DNA from: Leptodontidium sp. MPI-SDFR-AT-0119
Lineage: Eukaryota > Ascomycota > Leotiomycetes > Helotiales > Leptodontidiaceae
NCBI GenBank assembly: GCA_020726505.1
Contig: JAHLEZ010000020.1
Coordinates: forward strand, 1-64,000
Reading direction: 5' to 3'
Length of the DNA: 64,000 nt
Each line of letters begins with the position of its first letter. Position 1 is the first letter of the stretch. This document shows, in pieces, positions 11,983 through 24,735 of this stretch. Below the pieces are notes generated by a model that was not told the origin of the DNA, made no database searches, and saw only the letters and a list, made by a program, of their open reading frames with translations. Made by a program: the position numbers and the translations under genes.

Positions 11983-14210
11983 TCATTTCCCGTCATCAAA
12001 ATCCATCCAAAGCTCATCTCCTTGAGCATGGAGTTCACCACTCCCCTGCTGCTGCCCTAAAGCCTGCATCGCCCAATCCCAAGCCGGCGATCCAGGACTC
12101 GGGGACAGCGAAATCTTCAACTCGACATTTCCGACGGTGAAATGGTTTTGCGAGCGCTGATGCTGGGTAAGGTTGTCTTTTCTGTTGAAGGTTGATGTAC
12201 AGCCGGGGTAATGACATGGGATGCGAGGAACACTTGAACTATCTGGATTCTGTTTGCAATTTTTCTCGTGGCGGCTGCGGTTTGACATGTCGCACGTCAA
12301 TCCGCAATGTCTACAATTGGCTTTGCCAGGCGACACTGGTTGTGAGGACGAAGGTTTGGCTAAGAATGAGGACAAAGGTGTGGGTGCCGAGGTGGATACC
12401 GAAGCTTTTGATGGTAGTTTGGCCGTCGTGACGTTTGGTAGTGATGTCGAAGATTGAGGTGCGAACCGTGGGCTCGGTGTATCTTGCTTTTTCGTAATAT
12501 GCAACTTTTGAGGTACTTGGCAGCTATCTAGAATCAGTATGTTACTAGAAAAGCAGTTCCTGGGACGTGGTGAAAGCTTACCCATCCAGCGTGGACCTCG
12601 AAAGATAGCAGCCAGGCTTCACATAATTATCAAAGCTCACACCAGCAGTATCGCAACGCCGCATACTTGATTTGGCATGGCCGTGATATTCTTCCTCTTG
12701 CAGCTTACACATTGGCGATGGTTCCATAGTTTCAGGCTCATCAAACATCATAGAGTCTTCTCCGAGGAAAGAAGCACTGTCAAAGTTGGTGGGGGCGGGT
12801 TTGCAGCTTGCCAATGAGCTCTGCCCAGTTGAAACGGACGAGAAGCTCGAGAACATGGAGAGATGAATGCTTGGGTCAGAGCTTGAGCTGCTGTCAGTTC
12901 TGGATGCACCCTTTGGATTATTGAATGCGGGTCGTGGTAGGACATTGACGTCGGGGAACCCGAAGTTGTCGACGACTATCTTCTCACTATTGTCGTAGAC
13001 ATTGAGCGTCGGAGCTGTAGACTGACATAAACGATGCGCATTATGGTCTTGCCATGCTGGGGTAGTGACCTCGGTGAAAGTAGTAGCGGAGTCATTGGTA
13101 TGAAATTCTCCAGAGTCGGTAGTCCAAGCCGGCGAGGACAATTCCCAAGCTGAGTCGCTCGGATAAGGCCGATGATAGCTCCATGGTGTTTCCCTTGCAC
13201 AAAGTTCTACTGGCCCTGTATGATTGCACATAGTTCCCGGGAATGATGGCGCCGACATATCTTTGTGGCTGGACTGGACTGCCAGATGCGACGGTGTGTT
13301 GGCGGAATTTTGGAAGACTGGGTGGGTGCAGTCAATAGTCGTCATGGCTTGGGGAGGAGCCGTATCTCTGGGACCCTCTTGTTCACAACAAGCTGCGAGA
13401 TCGTTGTCAAGAAAGTACGTTGAGGTAGAATGCTCCTCGTGGAGATTTGTCGAGGCATGGTAGGAATTTGGTGTAGAGTAAAGCTCCGATGGAATGACGC
13501 GGGCATCCAATTCATGTTCTGCTGGTGCAGCCCCATCGAAAGCTGGGCCCATCTCCGCCGGATACATGTGGTCACTCCCAGCAAGTTCTATGTAGGATGT
13601 GTTCGAATCCAAGATCGCTTCCAAAGAATGTCTCTCCTCAAGAACAAGTTCTTTTTTGAAGCATAATTGCGAGGCTTGTTTTGGTTTCGAGTGTCGTCCG
13701 GACAAATGTCGCCCGACTCGCCTCACCGATTCGAATGAAGAGCTCACAGCACGAACAAATCGATCCTTCAACTCATGGCATCCGTCAGAATCACATGTCC
13801 CAACTTTCACTTGCGTCCCAGTCTCGATGCACCTATAGAGACCTCTAGAAATGCACACACAAGTCTTCAAGTGCAAGTGCATAGACTCTGGCGAAGGAAA
13901 AAGAAGCTCGCAGCCAACCATGGGACATGTGCAGCGCTGTTCATCGGAGATGAATTGGAGAGAATGGCGGTCAATTGCTATCCAGGCGCGAAGCCGGCAC
14001 TGAGATCCTTTGCGTCGGGGGCCTTTAAGGATTCTGGATAGTTGGATTAGCATTGGCAAATAAAGGAGAAATCTAGCACACAAACCCTGATGATGTTTCG
14101 GCGCCCTCGGCATTCCAACTACTATGAGAAGTCGCCGGGCTATGCGGCTCAAGCTCATGGCAATCTTCAGCAAGATATGTTTGGCCAAGTCTTGAGGTTC
14201 GTTCATTCAT
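11983..14210 (-). CDS. C2H2 zinc-finger protein, putative transcription factor
   Basis: Three exons: 14210-14086, 14033-12582 and 12523-11983, giving 705 residues. The first intron (52 nt) is required because the frame of the N-terminus that starts MNERTSRLGQTYLAED only joins the downstream frame when it is removed. The second intron uses the GATAG acceptor, as the nearer TAG would give a stop. A C2H2-like pair (CTCPMVGC with a following H..H..TC) lies about 60 residues from the start. The C-terminus holds two fingers: CRHCGLTCDMSNRSRHEKNC and CHYPGCTSTFNRKDNLTQHQ. Between them lies a long Ser/Thr/Pro-rich, low-complexity stretch typical of a regulatory or activation region. The target genes are unknown. 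A 2.8-kb promoter region separates it from the divergent acyltransferase gene. Confidence 0.82.
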
Positions 14211-17011
14211 TCTAGAGAATGGCGTCATTGCAGATGTCTTTGCCTGTGATCGTTTGTCGTTTTGATGGAGGCGATGAAGTGGACGAGCATTACAACCTTA
14301 CTTTTCCAGCGGACTTTATCACCCAAACGGGATCCAACTAGAGGCCTAAAGCCCTCCGCGGCTCTTTCAGGACGCGAACCATAGCGACCTGCGGAAGGAC
14401 GACCAGATAATATTGGCTATTCAAGGCCTTGGGCCGGTGGGACGTTGCATTAAGGAAACGAGCCGTAATTCGCGCTCGCGTTGACCATTCGTAGTCCGAC
14501 ATCCTCATCTAACCTATGATAACCAGCTTCAAGACCAGACAGCCATCCGATTCGCCACGTATTTGTCTGCCTCGTTCTCAAGTGTCCGCCCTTTTTGATG
14601 CTTTTAACCGAGACCATTCGACTTGAGGGCCTAACATAGAAGCACATGCTTTTTGTTGGGAGGGAGCCGGCGAGGAAGGACGCATCGTCCGACGGGTCGC
14701 GATGAAGGTTTACGATGAGGATGCTGGTAAGCAGGGCGTGTCACTAAAGCTATTAGCCTTTTTGGAAGGACGTGCGATCAGGAGGGTGCGTGAGAATATT
14801 CAGAAATACAAACCCAATGGCCTGCTTGGCAAGGACGCAGGAAGCTGCTAAAGGTCCAGAAAATGTTCTCTATTGAGACTTCTGCGGATTGTGTCTTTTG
14901 GGCCTTTGAACGAAGAGCTTGGGTGAAGTAGCCGAAACTGAGGGAGGACCCCTCTACATATATCAGGGAATGTAGCCTTCCAATAGCACAGCCTCTAAAT
15001 AAATTGGCGTGAATCCATATTCCCCGGGCGGCTGAGATTTCCACACATCGATTAGTTGGGTGTGGATCATGTGCAACTGGACAGCATCATGGCAGTGCTA
15101 ACAGATAGCCCCCAAAAGTAGGGTAGCTGGTGTCTCACAATGTCCGAATTAGGGAAAATGGCGCAGGTTCAGGACGTTACATAGTCCAGCCTCATCGAGA
15201 CGTGTGTGAATTAGGAATGAGGGTGGACCATCGACGATTGTAAGGGTGCAGAGGTAAGTCGCACCTCCTTCAAGGTATTGAGCCCGAAGAAACGGGAATT
15301 TAATGATTTTGCAGAGCGTAAATAATGCAAAGAAGGCATTAGAACGTTATAATCTTCAACTTGCACGGAATAATTGCAATTGGTAAGAAGTTACTTGTCT
15401 CAACTCGTATGTAAATGTATTGCTATCAATAAAGTCCGCTTTATCACTCGTGAGGCTGGGGGAGGGGTATGGAGTGCCAAGTGGGCAAGCGCCCGCGGAT
15501 GGAAATATTGGAGAGGGATAGCGCCACTGATGTTGTCACACTCAACTGTGGTGGTGTGCACAAGGCTGGGGCGGAGATACTCAAATAGACAAACTGGTAG
15601 CTTCTGCGATAAAAATCAGAAACATCTTCAATTCTGCATCAGAGTGTCTCAATCAGCACAGTCCACGAGAAGCTAAATGCAGCATCAGTAGGAAGAGAAT
15701 TGACTTGAATTGAGGAATTGGCAAGAAATTGATTGAAAATAACGATTCAACGAGGGAAAAAAGCAAAACTTGAGGGTGGTGCCAAACACGCTCGTGATGG
15801 TGTGTTGCACAGCAGATTCTGCCGCCTTCGGAGCAAAGTCTTTACCGCTTTTGAGGCTCTCAATGGCAGCTTCGTTTCACTTCACTCGAAGGAACCTAGA
15901 AAGCTCAAGGAATCTCCATTGAGGTGACTGAAGACTCGTCTTGAGCAAAAGTCGTCAAAATAGAATGCAACGCTAGCGGCGTGGATCCGATCACATGACT
16001 TTTCCATACAGCCTCCCGTTCTTGAATCACCATGTACCTATCCGGAACGTCTTTCCCTCTCAGCTTGTGCTTCCCACACCTCAACAGCATTGCTCAGTTA
16101 TACACTTGTCTAATAAAGACTTTCTTCTTTGCAACTGGCATCCTCACCCAAGGCACCTAGGTCCGTGAAGAGCCACATGCACGTTTTGTCAGAAACTTCC
16201 AGGCTGTCCTTATCCAATGCCGGGCCATGAGAGCTTGATACAGGACGGGAAATTTTCATGCTTATGCTAAGGTCAGTTAAGCACTTGTATTCCAGAATGT
16301 TCAATCCTATAAATTGATATGTATCAACTCTGTTTGCACCAGCTCGGAAATCATTCTCTGAACGGATATCTACCCTCAAATTCCGGCCATCCCTTTTCTA
16401 CCGCCAGGAACTGATTGTTATTACCCCCGTCGAAACATCTCAGCAAGCATTTACCTGCAAGGAGCCCTGGTAGCCTCAATTCTCGTACTGATGAGGGGGC
16501 CGCTATTACTCAGCAGAATCGTCCATATATCTGCCAAGCGGCTCTGCATTCCTCACGCCCGGAACACATATGACCGACATACTCTTGGAATATTCGGCTT
16601 CTACGGGTGCTAAGAGATCAACAGGCGCATTTCCAAAGTGATTGGGTCTCGTTCTGACCAGAAGGTGGCTGGGCGGGGAAACTTCGGGACGAACTTGTCG
16701 ATCGCATCCACGGCCCGCTGGTGCCGGGTATAAGACAACAACAGTCTCTTCTCAACTTCGTCAAGTAATATCACGAATATTATAGTCACCCGATCATATT
16801 GCCGACATGAAGCCATTTGGGTATACTTTAACTAGCTTCTGTGTTACAGAGCCATTTCTTCACTTTGAACTACATATCTCCAGGAGCTACTGAGGGAGGG
16901 GACATGTGAAACCGCTCAGTCGCCACCTACTTACTCATCTTTCACTTCCTTATTATCCAAGCAGAACTATTTACGAAACCACCATTTCTTCAAATTTCAA
17001 CTCCATTGATA
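14211..17011. other. Long intergenic region, no supported gene
   Basis: This 2.8-kb region lies between two divergent genes. Short ORFs occur on both strands without motifs or plausible splicing partners. It may hold long promoters, but no specific site could be identified. Confidence 0.5.
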
Positions 17012-18562
17012 ATGAACTTCTACAACGATCTGCTTTGGCGGGAGGTGTCTCCAGGTCGTTACGAGCGGGGCATCGACGAGGCCGAGCAGTTCTACACTTC
17101 GATGGCCAAGACTTGGGAAGCCACAGGACATACCTATTTTGCAATCACAGCTTGTACTGGGATCTCAATCCCAATATCGTCTCCGCCAGGAGTCTCTGAC
17201 CTCGAAACCCGCATCGAGAAAGCGTTCCGATGGGCGTGGAAGAAACTCCGATATGACCATCCAACGCTTGCTACCCCAGCCGAGTATGATCATCGAACCA
17301 AGATATGCAAGAAAGTTTACAAAACATTGAGGGATGACCAAGAAGTGGAAGTGTGGATGACCGAAACTTTCAAGGTTGTTGACAATGGTCAGACTGGAGA
17401 GGCCTTTGCTAACACCGACCCTTCTGTCGGACGTTACGCAACTTTGTCCCTCATCACCCCACCAGAGATTAGAGTATCATCGGAACAGCACCTTCGACGA
17501 GAGGTCCTCTTTCGAAGTCATCATGACCTTGTCGATGGGATCGGCGCCCTCACACTACTCAATAATTTCCTTCACCACGCTGCAACAGCCTTCGAAGCCG
17601 AGACGAAGCAATCGATCGACTTTGGAGGCGAATATAGAAACTTATCGCCTCCTCTGCGGATTGCGGCTGGTATTCCGCAATCTCCAAGCGCTGATCAGAA
17701 AACGAAACTGGCCAAGATTCAGTCAGCCAACACTGCCGCTCGAGCAGGGGTGGAGGTCCTCAACCTCCCATTGTCTTCAACGGTTCAAACACCAGGCAAT
17801 TCTCAGCGATCTGCGATCCATTTCTCATCCCAAGAAAGCAAAAAAATCATAGCCAAGGCCAAGTCACTTCGAGCAACCATTACGCAAGTTTTCCATGCTG
17901 CTATCGCGCTGGCAGTCCGTGACTTGCAGCCGAAAACGAGCCAGGCACGTGAAGCTCGATACCTTAGCTACTCACTTGTCAATCTCCGACACTGTTGCAT
18001 ACCTCCATACCATAAACCACGACATGCAGCCTCTGTGTATCATTGTGTATCCGCCAATCATCTGGTTGTTGACCTCACGGTGCCCGCCCAGTTGACGTCT
18101 TCCACGGACCAAACGCCTGAAGAGTTCCTATCCACCCTCAACCAAGTCCGGAACTTCTACAACAATGCAAAGATCGATGCCGACTATCTGAGTATCGTCC
18201 CATCGCTCTTCTCTGCCGTCACACCAGCGTACCCTGTTACGCCTTGTGGAGTCCCAGCACCTAATCAGAGCCCTTCTGTATCTTTATCAAGTATGGGAAT
18301 CGTGGATAGGATCGTGCAACCGAAGCAAGGTCCGTTTGATGTGATCGAGCCTTGGGTTCTTGGTGCAGAGTATTCCACAGGAATAGGGGCTTTCTTGGGG
18401 ACTTGGAATGGCGTTCTTTGCTTGAGTGCAGTTTATAACGAGGCGTTCCACTCGAAGGCAGAAGTGTTGGACTTCTTGGAGAGGGTGAAGAGGATCGTTA
18501 TTGAGGGGCTGGAAGTACAAATTTGGACTGACGATACCGCCTTGCCGCTCAGGACAGGTTAA
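17012..18562 (+). CDS. Condensation-domain-like O-acyltransferase
   Basis: A single exon of 516 residues starts at the ATG at 17012. The key motif is SHHDLVDGIG at residues 169-178, the HHxxxDG catalytic motif of the condensation/acyltransferase superfamily (CoA-dependent acyltransferases, NRPS condensation domains); His171 would be the catalytic base. The overall shape, with no other domain, a large C-terminal half and conserved SLSSMGIVD near the end, resembles the fungal trichothecene 15-O-acetyltransferase (Tri3)-like family, which moves an acyl group from CoA to a hydroxyl of a small molecule. No biosynthetic genes flank it, so it is either a lone tailoring or detoxifying enzyme or has a primary role. 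The substrate cannot be told. Confidence 0.75.
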   Translation: MNFYNDLLWREVSPGRYERGIDEAEQFYTSMAKTWEATGHTYFAITACTGISIPISSPPGVSDLETRIEKAFRWAWKKLRYDHPTLATPAEYDHRTKICKKVYKTLRDDQEVEVWMTETFKVVDNGQTGEAFANTDPSVGRYATLSLITPPEIRVSSEQHLRREVLFRSHHDLVDGIGALTLLNNFLHHAATAFEAETKQSIDFGGEYRNLSPPLRIAAGIPQSPSADQKTKLAKIQSANTAARAGVEVLNLPLSSTVQTPGNSQRSAIHFSSQESKKIIAKAKSLRATITQVFHAAIALAVRDLQPKTSQAREARYLSYSLVNLRHCCIPPYHKPRHAASVYHCVSANHLVVDLTVPAQLTSSTDQTPEEFLSTLNQVRNFYNNAKIDADYLSIVPSLFSAVTPAYPVTPCGVPAPNQSPSVSLSSMGIVDRIVQPKQGPFDVIEPWVLGAEYSTGIGAFLGTWNGVLCLSAVYNEAFHSKAEVLDFLERVKRIVIEGLEVQIWTDDTALPLRTG

Positions 18563-20520
18563 GAATTGCGGTTGTGGAAATTTCAATGGGGCAATGGAGA
18601 CAATCATAGGAGCCTGTACTGTTCGTTGTTCTCTTGAAACCCCCCTTTTGCTCCCTAAACCTCACGTGACCAAGAACTTTGTGAAGCACAGCCCAACAGT
18701 GCTTACGACTAGCCTGCCGTGTCTTGTATTTGGGCTTTGATCTTATTCTTATGTTCATATCGCGCTCTAGGTGGCACAACCCAGGGTTTATCCTCACCAT
18801 GCGACTTCCCGCAGCTTCCCGGATCCTTGACGAGGGGAAAACCAGCCTGTGTTGACTCGTAGTTCATCCTTTCCATACACTCCCGGAGTTCAGACGTGCC
18901 AAACTTCCCAGCCATTACTATGCATTTTATTGAACACCGAGAGAAGGTAATAAGTCTTCACGTTCATTCAATTACCCTGATGAGGCACCCAAATCAGGTG
19001 CTTTGCCATCATAATCGGCACCTCCAATACATCCCCTTTTTCGTCTTTACCTCCACCGTCTTCATATCCATATTCAATTTCAATTTCTTCGTTGTTCTTC
19101 ACCTATCCCCAAAAGTCGTGACCCCTTGCCGCCCTCGAGAAGACGGAGCCACCGCCTCACTTAATCAAGCTGGTAGGCCCCTTTCCAGCTCATCAACGCT
19201 ACAAAGACTGACGGCTTCCTCGTATGCATTACAACTGCTGAGATCTTGGATCTCTATAAAATTGCTAAACACTTCCCATCAACGAATACACAAAAGTTTA
19301 ATCGCGGCAGTCTCCAAGCACTATCCACACCTGAGCCACCCCTTGCATCCCATGTGTCAGCCGCCCATTAATTGAAGCTTTGGCGAACTTCCTCACTCGA
19401 TGCACAATCTAGTGTCTCTATACCTTCAATGACTATCCACTAGGAGCATGTGTCCAGCTAGTAGGTGCCTGGACTTACTAGACCTGCAATGTGCGTCCGC
19501 GTAATCAGCTTGATGTCTTCAACCATTCGCATCTACGCTCCATCGTCGATATCCGGTCCGTGGTAAATGACGGAACCAAATTTCCAGTGGCCTGAGATTT
19601 TTATATGGCGAATGTTGTGCCCTTCGACTCGTTGAATCATTTTGATATTGCCCGGGTGGGGCTTGCTTCTTGCTTCCAGATCACGGCTCATAATTTCGAG
19701 GGAGTGCAAGATATCAGGAGAAGTGATGTTACGGGCGTGCTTAGCAGCAAGAAAATTGTGGAGAGTGTTTTGCTGCGATCTTTAAGCCACTCTATGCTTG
19801 GTCAAGGCGTATACAATTTGGTTCGATTGATATCATCCAGTTGAAGAGGCAAAAGTACGGCTCGCTTAATCAGATTCACGCCCCGGCTGCGGACACTTGA
19901 CATACACATTCACAAAAACAGGGCGGCATCCTACCTACAGATGAAATGCTACCGAAAATCAAACATAATAATGACATATAGAGGACGCGTGACCCGCAGG
20001 CGCGACGAGATGAAAACTTCTCCGGTTCAATCAAGAGCCCCTGAAAATATCTCGCTTAGAGCCCCCGCGACAGAAAAGTAAACAAAGACAAAAGTACGTC
20101 GACAGAAGGCTCTTCCATCCCAGATACAAAAAATTCCCAGTGATGGATGAGAGCTAAACCTATTAAAGAGCCTTAGAATGTATTTTGTGGGTTCTGGTAC
20201 ATCTCGTAGCTGGAATACTCTTCGTGCCCTCCTCCGAGTTGATTTCAATACAATGGCATGCGTTTTCCTGCCAGTTGCCGAAAAATGAGACATCGTACAT
20301 CAACCTTGGTAGACGGGCCAACAGGTGAACTTGATTTCCACCACTAAGAGCATCTCCATGGTGTCTGCGCTTAGGCATTGAACTTTGCCGCCCTCCCTAT
20401 TTCCCCGTCCCTCAAACGATTTCCCACCATGACTTCTAAAAACCCCATTCAAAATTTGGCACAGTCCGTGTCTGACACAAGACTACAGACGGGACTCCAG
20501 TCTCACATACTCCAAACCTC
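18563..20520. other. Long intergenic region, no supported gene
   Basis: Two kilobases hold only short ORFs without domains. A plus-strand frame at 18896-19375 has no ATG-led domain and no coding-like composition. Confidence 0.45.
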
Positions 20521-20978
20521 TTGAAGCTTTCATCTCCAGCATTTAACTCGCCTGGAGACTCTGCCGCAGCAAGTCTTGCTCAGGCTACTTCTAGCAACAC
20601 CTCCAGTTCGCAGCGTTCCAGCTCAACTCGAAACCCCCAAATACACCAACAACCACTCCCTCAATCCCATAAACCTCGAAAGTCTGGACGCTTAATCCAT
20701 TTCCTCACCGGCTTCCCACTCACTCCTCCCACAGCACCAACCACTCCTCGTATCGTGCACGCCGCAGGTGAAGACACGCGCCATCACCAGATCCAAGGAA
20801 CGCCTTCGCTGAGCTGGCAAGGGACGATTCTGGTTTTGGGGAAGGGGCCGTTGGAGGAGTAGAACAGCTGGTTGAAGATTGAGCCTATGATTCAGGAGGA
20901 TTTGCGGTCCATGCGTGAGAAGAGGCTTGCGACATGGACGTGTGAGGAGGACTGGCCTACTGCAGCAACAGGGGGTGC
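20521..20978 (+). pseudogene. Possible decayed coding sequence, interrupted by a stop and an inserted element
   Basis: A Ser/Pro-rich frame (around SSNTSSSQRSSSTRNPQ) runs to a TAG at 20860-20862 and then continues open in the same frame (NSWLKIEPMIQEDLRSMREK, then WTCEEDWPTAATGGA) until it meets the inverted-repeat element at 20979. The second part looks like real protein, rich in charged residues with tryptophans. No ATG-led start is visible, so an upstream exon or loss of the start is possible. No domain is recognised, and the frame could still be chance. Confidence 0.3.
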
Positions 20979-21389
20979 CAGGATTCCGTGCGCACCCTCT
21001 GAAATAGCCGAAATACTACCAAAACTCGCTCTCTTCACGACTTGATTATTCAGCAAATATATACTGCAATCTACTCTAAGAAGTCATAAGTATAGACATC
21101 TTTACAAGATCATTATACTTTATACTGAAACTTTTGTCATATGGTCTAACGCTAGCGTGTAATGTCTTAATTATCGATTTTGCTAACAATTTCCTGGTGG
21201 TCATACTTCAACGCTACGTTACATGAAGATATTCATATTTTAAATTGTACAATTCATTGAGCTTAGCTCTTAGGCTTTGAAACTACAAGTTTAATTGATT
21301 TTATAAAGGTGTTTTCATAGAATAGAAGAGTAAAGTCGGTGATTTTAGTGAGGATTTAGGTACTTTTGGCCCGTGCGCACGGAATCCTG
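20979..21389. mobile_element. Miniature inverted-repeat element (MITE-like), 411 bp
   Basis: The 17-bp sequence CAGGATTCCGTGCGCAC at 20979-20995 is repeated exactly as its reverse complement at 21373-21389. The trinucleotide TGC directly flanks both ends (20976-20978 and 21390-21392), as expected for a 3-bp target-site duplication. The interior is AT-rich without coding capacity. A 3-bp duplication fits PIF/Harbinger- or CACTA-type DNA transposons, but the family cannot be fixed by eye. Confidence 0.7.
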
Positions 21390-21392
21390 TGC

Positions 21393-21969
21393 GAGAATTC
21401 ACAGTGCCGACACATCATGCACTACTTCATATATGTTCAGAGATAGTCATAAAAGCTGTCACATACGACCATAGACCGGTGAGCACTGGGCATCCCGTCC
21501 GCTCTGCCATACATAAGCACCAGATCGGCAGATTAGTAGTTGGGTGGGTGACCACCAGCGAATCCCTGCTGTTGTATGTTTTTTGTTTTGTTTTGTTTCT
21601 TTTTGCACCTTTGTTTCGGGAGGAGGACAGAGTTCATAGGAAGAGTTCATAGGACAAAGGAAACGATGGCAAAGGCAGATGTTGATAATTGCTGTTTGCC
21701 AAAATGAAGATAGTTTCCTGGATATCTGCTGAACCTACCCGGAAATCTTGAACAAGACCAAAAAATATTGAAGAGATTACGGAAGGAAAGGTATCAAACA
21801 TTTCGTGTAATTGTTTGGCTATGTACTATGACATCTGCCCATCTATCCGCCCGTGTGCCACTTCTCAATACCTTCGTAAATTGTCCCGTGTATCCAATCT
21901 ACGCATTCCTTCAATATTTACAACCCTCTACTAATCAGACATTATCCATTCTCGCGTGTACAACTCTCC
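21393..21969. other. Intergenic region downstream of the CorA-type transporter gene
   Basis: This region lies between the MITE-like element and the 3' end of the minus-strand transporter gene. It contains a run of TTTTG repeats near 21581-21605. No supported gene is present. Confidence 0.45.
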
Positions 21970-24735
21970 TCAGACAATCTTGTACAGCCATTTAGCGGTG
22001 AAGAAGCAGCTCATTCCAAAGACGAGAAGTCCTGCAGTGAGACACCAGAACCATGTCAAATCACCCTCGTACTCCTGACCTGGGACCCAGACGTTCATAC
22101 CCCAGAGACCGGTGATAATATTCATGGGAAGAACGATCGTGCCGAGCACAGTGAGTTTCCCGAGGACGTCGGCCGTTTGTTCTTGTCTCTCGTTCATACG
22201 GATGTTGATTTGAGCTAGGTAATTGGCGTGAGAACGGGCGAGGATCCTTCGTCTGTTAGCATATTTAAGTCAAGCGGGGGCGGTAAACATACTTCTCGTA
22301 ATGTGACAAGTTTCCAGTCATGGTCACAATGTGATCCTGGATATCACCCAGATAGAGTCCGATCTCACTTCGGGGAGCAATCTCCCAATGCTCATTGCAC
22401 CGCTTCGCGAATCCTTTGATGACATCTGCCTTGTTTCCTAGCAGCCTGTACAGTCCCATGACTTTCTTTCTACAATCCCCCACTCGTCGCAGCATGTCCC
22501 CGCCGCTCTCGCCACTCGTACCATCTCCTGCTTCTGATTGCTTCTCGTTGTAGCTTTTGTCGTCCTTCGTTGGTGCATGAAGCTTCAGGATCGCGTCGTC
22601 GATATCATCGACTTCATCTTCAATGTTTTGAATCAAGGGGGCGAAGACATCTGTGATATCGTCGATAATAGCATAGGAGATCCAATCCGAAGAGAGGATC
22701 AAATAATCGCTCAATTGCCGAATTCGGCGGCGAACGTTGGCCGGGTGAGGTGTCATGGAGAAATGAAAGCTGATGACGCCCTCTCTGAATACCACCACAT
22801 ACATGTTTACCGGCTCCAAGAAGTCTTCGTTGTTCATGTCTTGTTCGAAAGAGCGATAGTTGACAAAGTAATAATTTCGGAACAGCTCGACCTTCTCCCG
22901 AGCTTCCTGCATCATAATATCTTCTGCAGTTAGAGGATGGATTCCGAAGGTTTTAGACAAAACTTTCATCTCGGCATCCGTTGGGGACAAAACATCGAGC
23001 CACCATGTTGGGCGTTCTCCGAAACGTTTCGGCTTCTCTTGCTGAGGCGGTATGACTGGTGATGATTTGGTTGGAGGAGATTTGAATTGCCCGTTGGGAG
23101 TCGCGACACCAGAGCTATTCCCAGATGTTCGCTTTGAATCGCCCTTTGCATCCCCAGTAATCGAACCACCACGTCTTGAATCAGGCCGCGGTGGATCAAT
23201 CAATGACCCTTGCCTGGTATGAATCCTTGAATCTCCATTCGGTCCATCGACATGGCGAAGGTAAGTGTCGTCTCGCGGGCGTTCTGGTGCTTCGTCTTCC
23301 GAATCTGAACTATCACTCAACTCAGGTGGATCTGGAATAAAAAGTTCCTGGAAACTGCCTCCAGGCTGTACCAATTCCGAAATCGTTTGGCTGTGGATAG
23401 TGCTCTGGAAGTCTTCGTTGAAATATGTGAATCGGTAAGGTGCATCATCCTCGGCTCGGTGCCAGCCTTTGTGAATCGGTCGTAAGCGACCACCAATTAG
23501 TTGTGGCTCTGTGATCTTCTTTGCCCGGCGTTCTTCACTTCTGCCTTCTTTCTCAAACCTACTCCACTCGTCTAGCATGGCTAAATCGGGCCATTTACCT
23601 CTCCTTCGACGAGGCCCACCTCGTCGAAACCCCTCCTCCTGTCTGTGCGCCATGTCTTCCTCTGCCATTTCTGACATGCTTTCCACTGGAAAACAGACAT
23701 CTCCTTCGGCCTCGAGCGCAATAGTATGCCTTCTCCCTTGGAATATAGGCTCCTTGTGAGGCGATCCGGCCATTGAAAGGCCATCTACTGCATTGTCACT
23801 ATCCTCATCCCTTCCGTCTCGCATGGAAGCTCTTGAGGGAGCAAAATCGTCCCTAACCATCATATCCCCAAAGCTCATTTCCCGATTGGAGGCTCCAAGT
23901 GTAGGGCTGCCAGGCATTGAAGGTGGATAATTGACATTATATTCGTCGTTGTACATTGGAAAGGTTGGACTTTGACGATCAAATATAGTCTTCTTCCTGC
24001 TCTTCGAGGAAGCTTTGCTAGAAGACCGTCGACCGCTAGGGCTGGGAGCAATAGGTCTCGAAGAATGTCCACTGTGCCCAAGAAGTGTCCCAGAGCTCTT
24101 CGCTCGTGCAGACGATGATATCAATGGCGCCCTTTCATCAATCATGTCTTCTTCCCCATCACTGTCCTTCTTAGCTGTCCGAGGGCGGCGGCTGACGTTC
24201 TCGGATGGCACAAAGGGATTCTGATATTGGGGTCGATAGGATGACGGACTGTCGTATAGTGGCACCCCAAAGGCACTCTGGCCCATTGTTGAGGCTCTGC
24301 GAGGTCGTAGACTTTGCTGTTCTCTAGATGTTGCAAAAAAAAGCTTAGCTGCATGCGACCGGACACTGTGGGAGAGACCTACCTGTGATCCAACAGCGCT
24401 TCGCTCTCAATGCTCGTATTACTCAAATTGCGTCCCTGGAGGCGATAGAAACTAGCTCTCGCCGCATTGTCTGTATTCATCCGAGACTGCGACGTTTCTG
24501 GCATCCCGGATCCATCTTCTGTCGATGCTGCAAAAGATTGCCTCCTTCGCTTTTTCTTTCCACCTCGATGATTCCTCTTCTTCTTTGGTATGGGTGTGCT
24601 CACCTCTGGTCGCAACGTTGCTGTGGAGCTGGCAGCATTCGCAGAGGGAGGCTGTAAGGCAGTTGGCTCTGGTCTTTGAGGTGACTCGTCGGCATTCTTG
24701 AGAGGCGAGCCTCGTCGTGGAGGTGGCGCGGCCAT
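21970..24735 (-). CDS. CorA-type magnesium transporter (Alr1/Mnr2-like)
   Basis: Three exons, 24735-24383, 24323-22293 and 22252-21970, give 888 residues. The long N-terminal half is cytosolic and rich in Ser, Arg and acidic residues, with KKKRNHRGGKKKRRR near residue 50. The C-terminal third is the CorA domain with RPTWWLDVLSPT, the VELFRNYYFVNYR region and two final membrane helices. The pore signature GMN is present in GLWGMNVWVPGQ, right after the first helix, followed by WFWCLTAGLLVFGMSCFFTAKW. Fungal Alr1 (plasma membrane) and Mnr2 (vacuole) proteins share this structure; the very long N-terminus fits both. It moves Mg2+ and related divalent cations. Which membrane it serves cannot be told. 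Confidence 0.92.
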
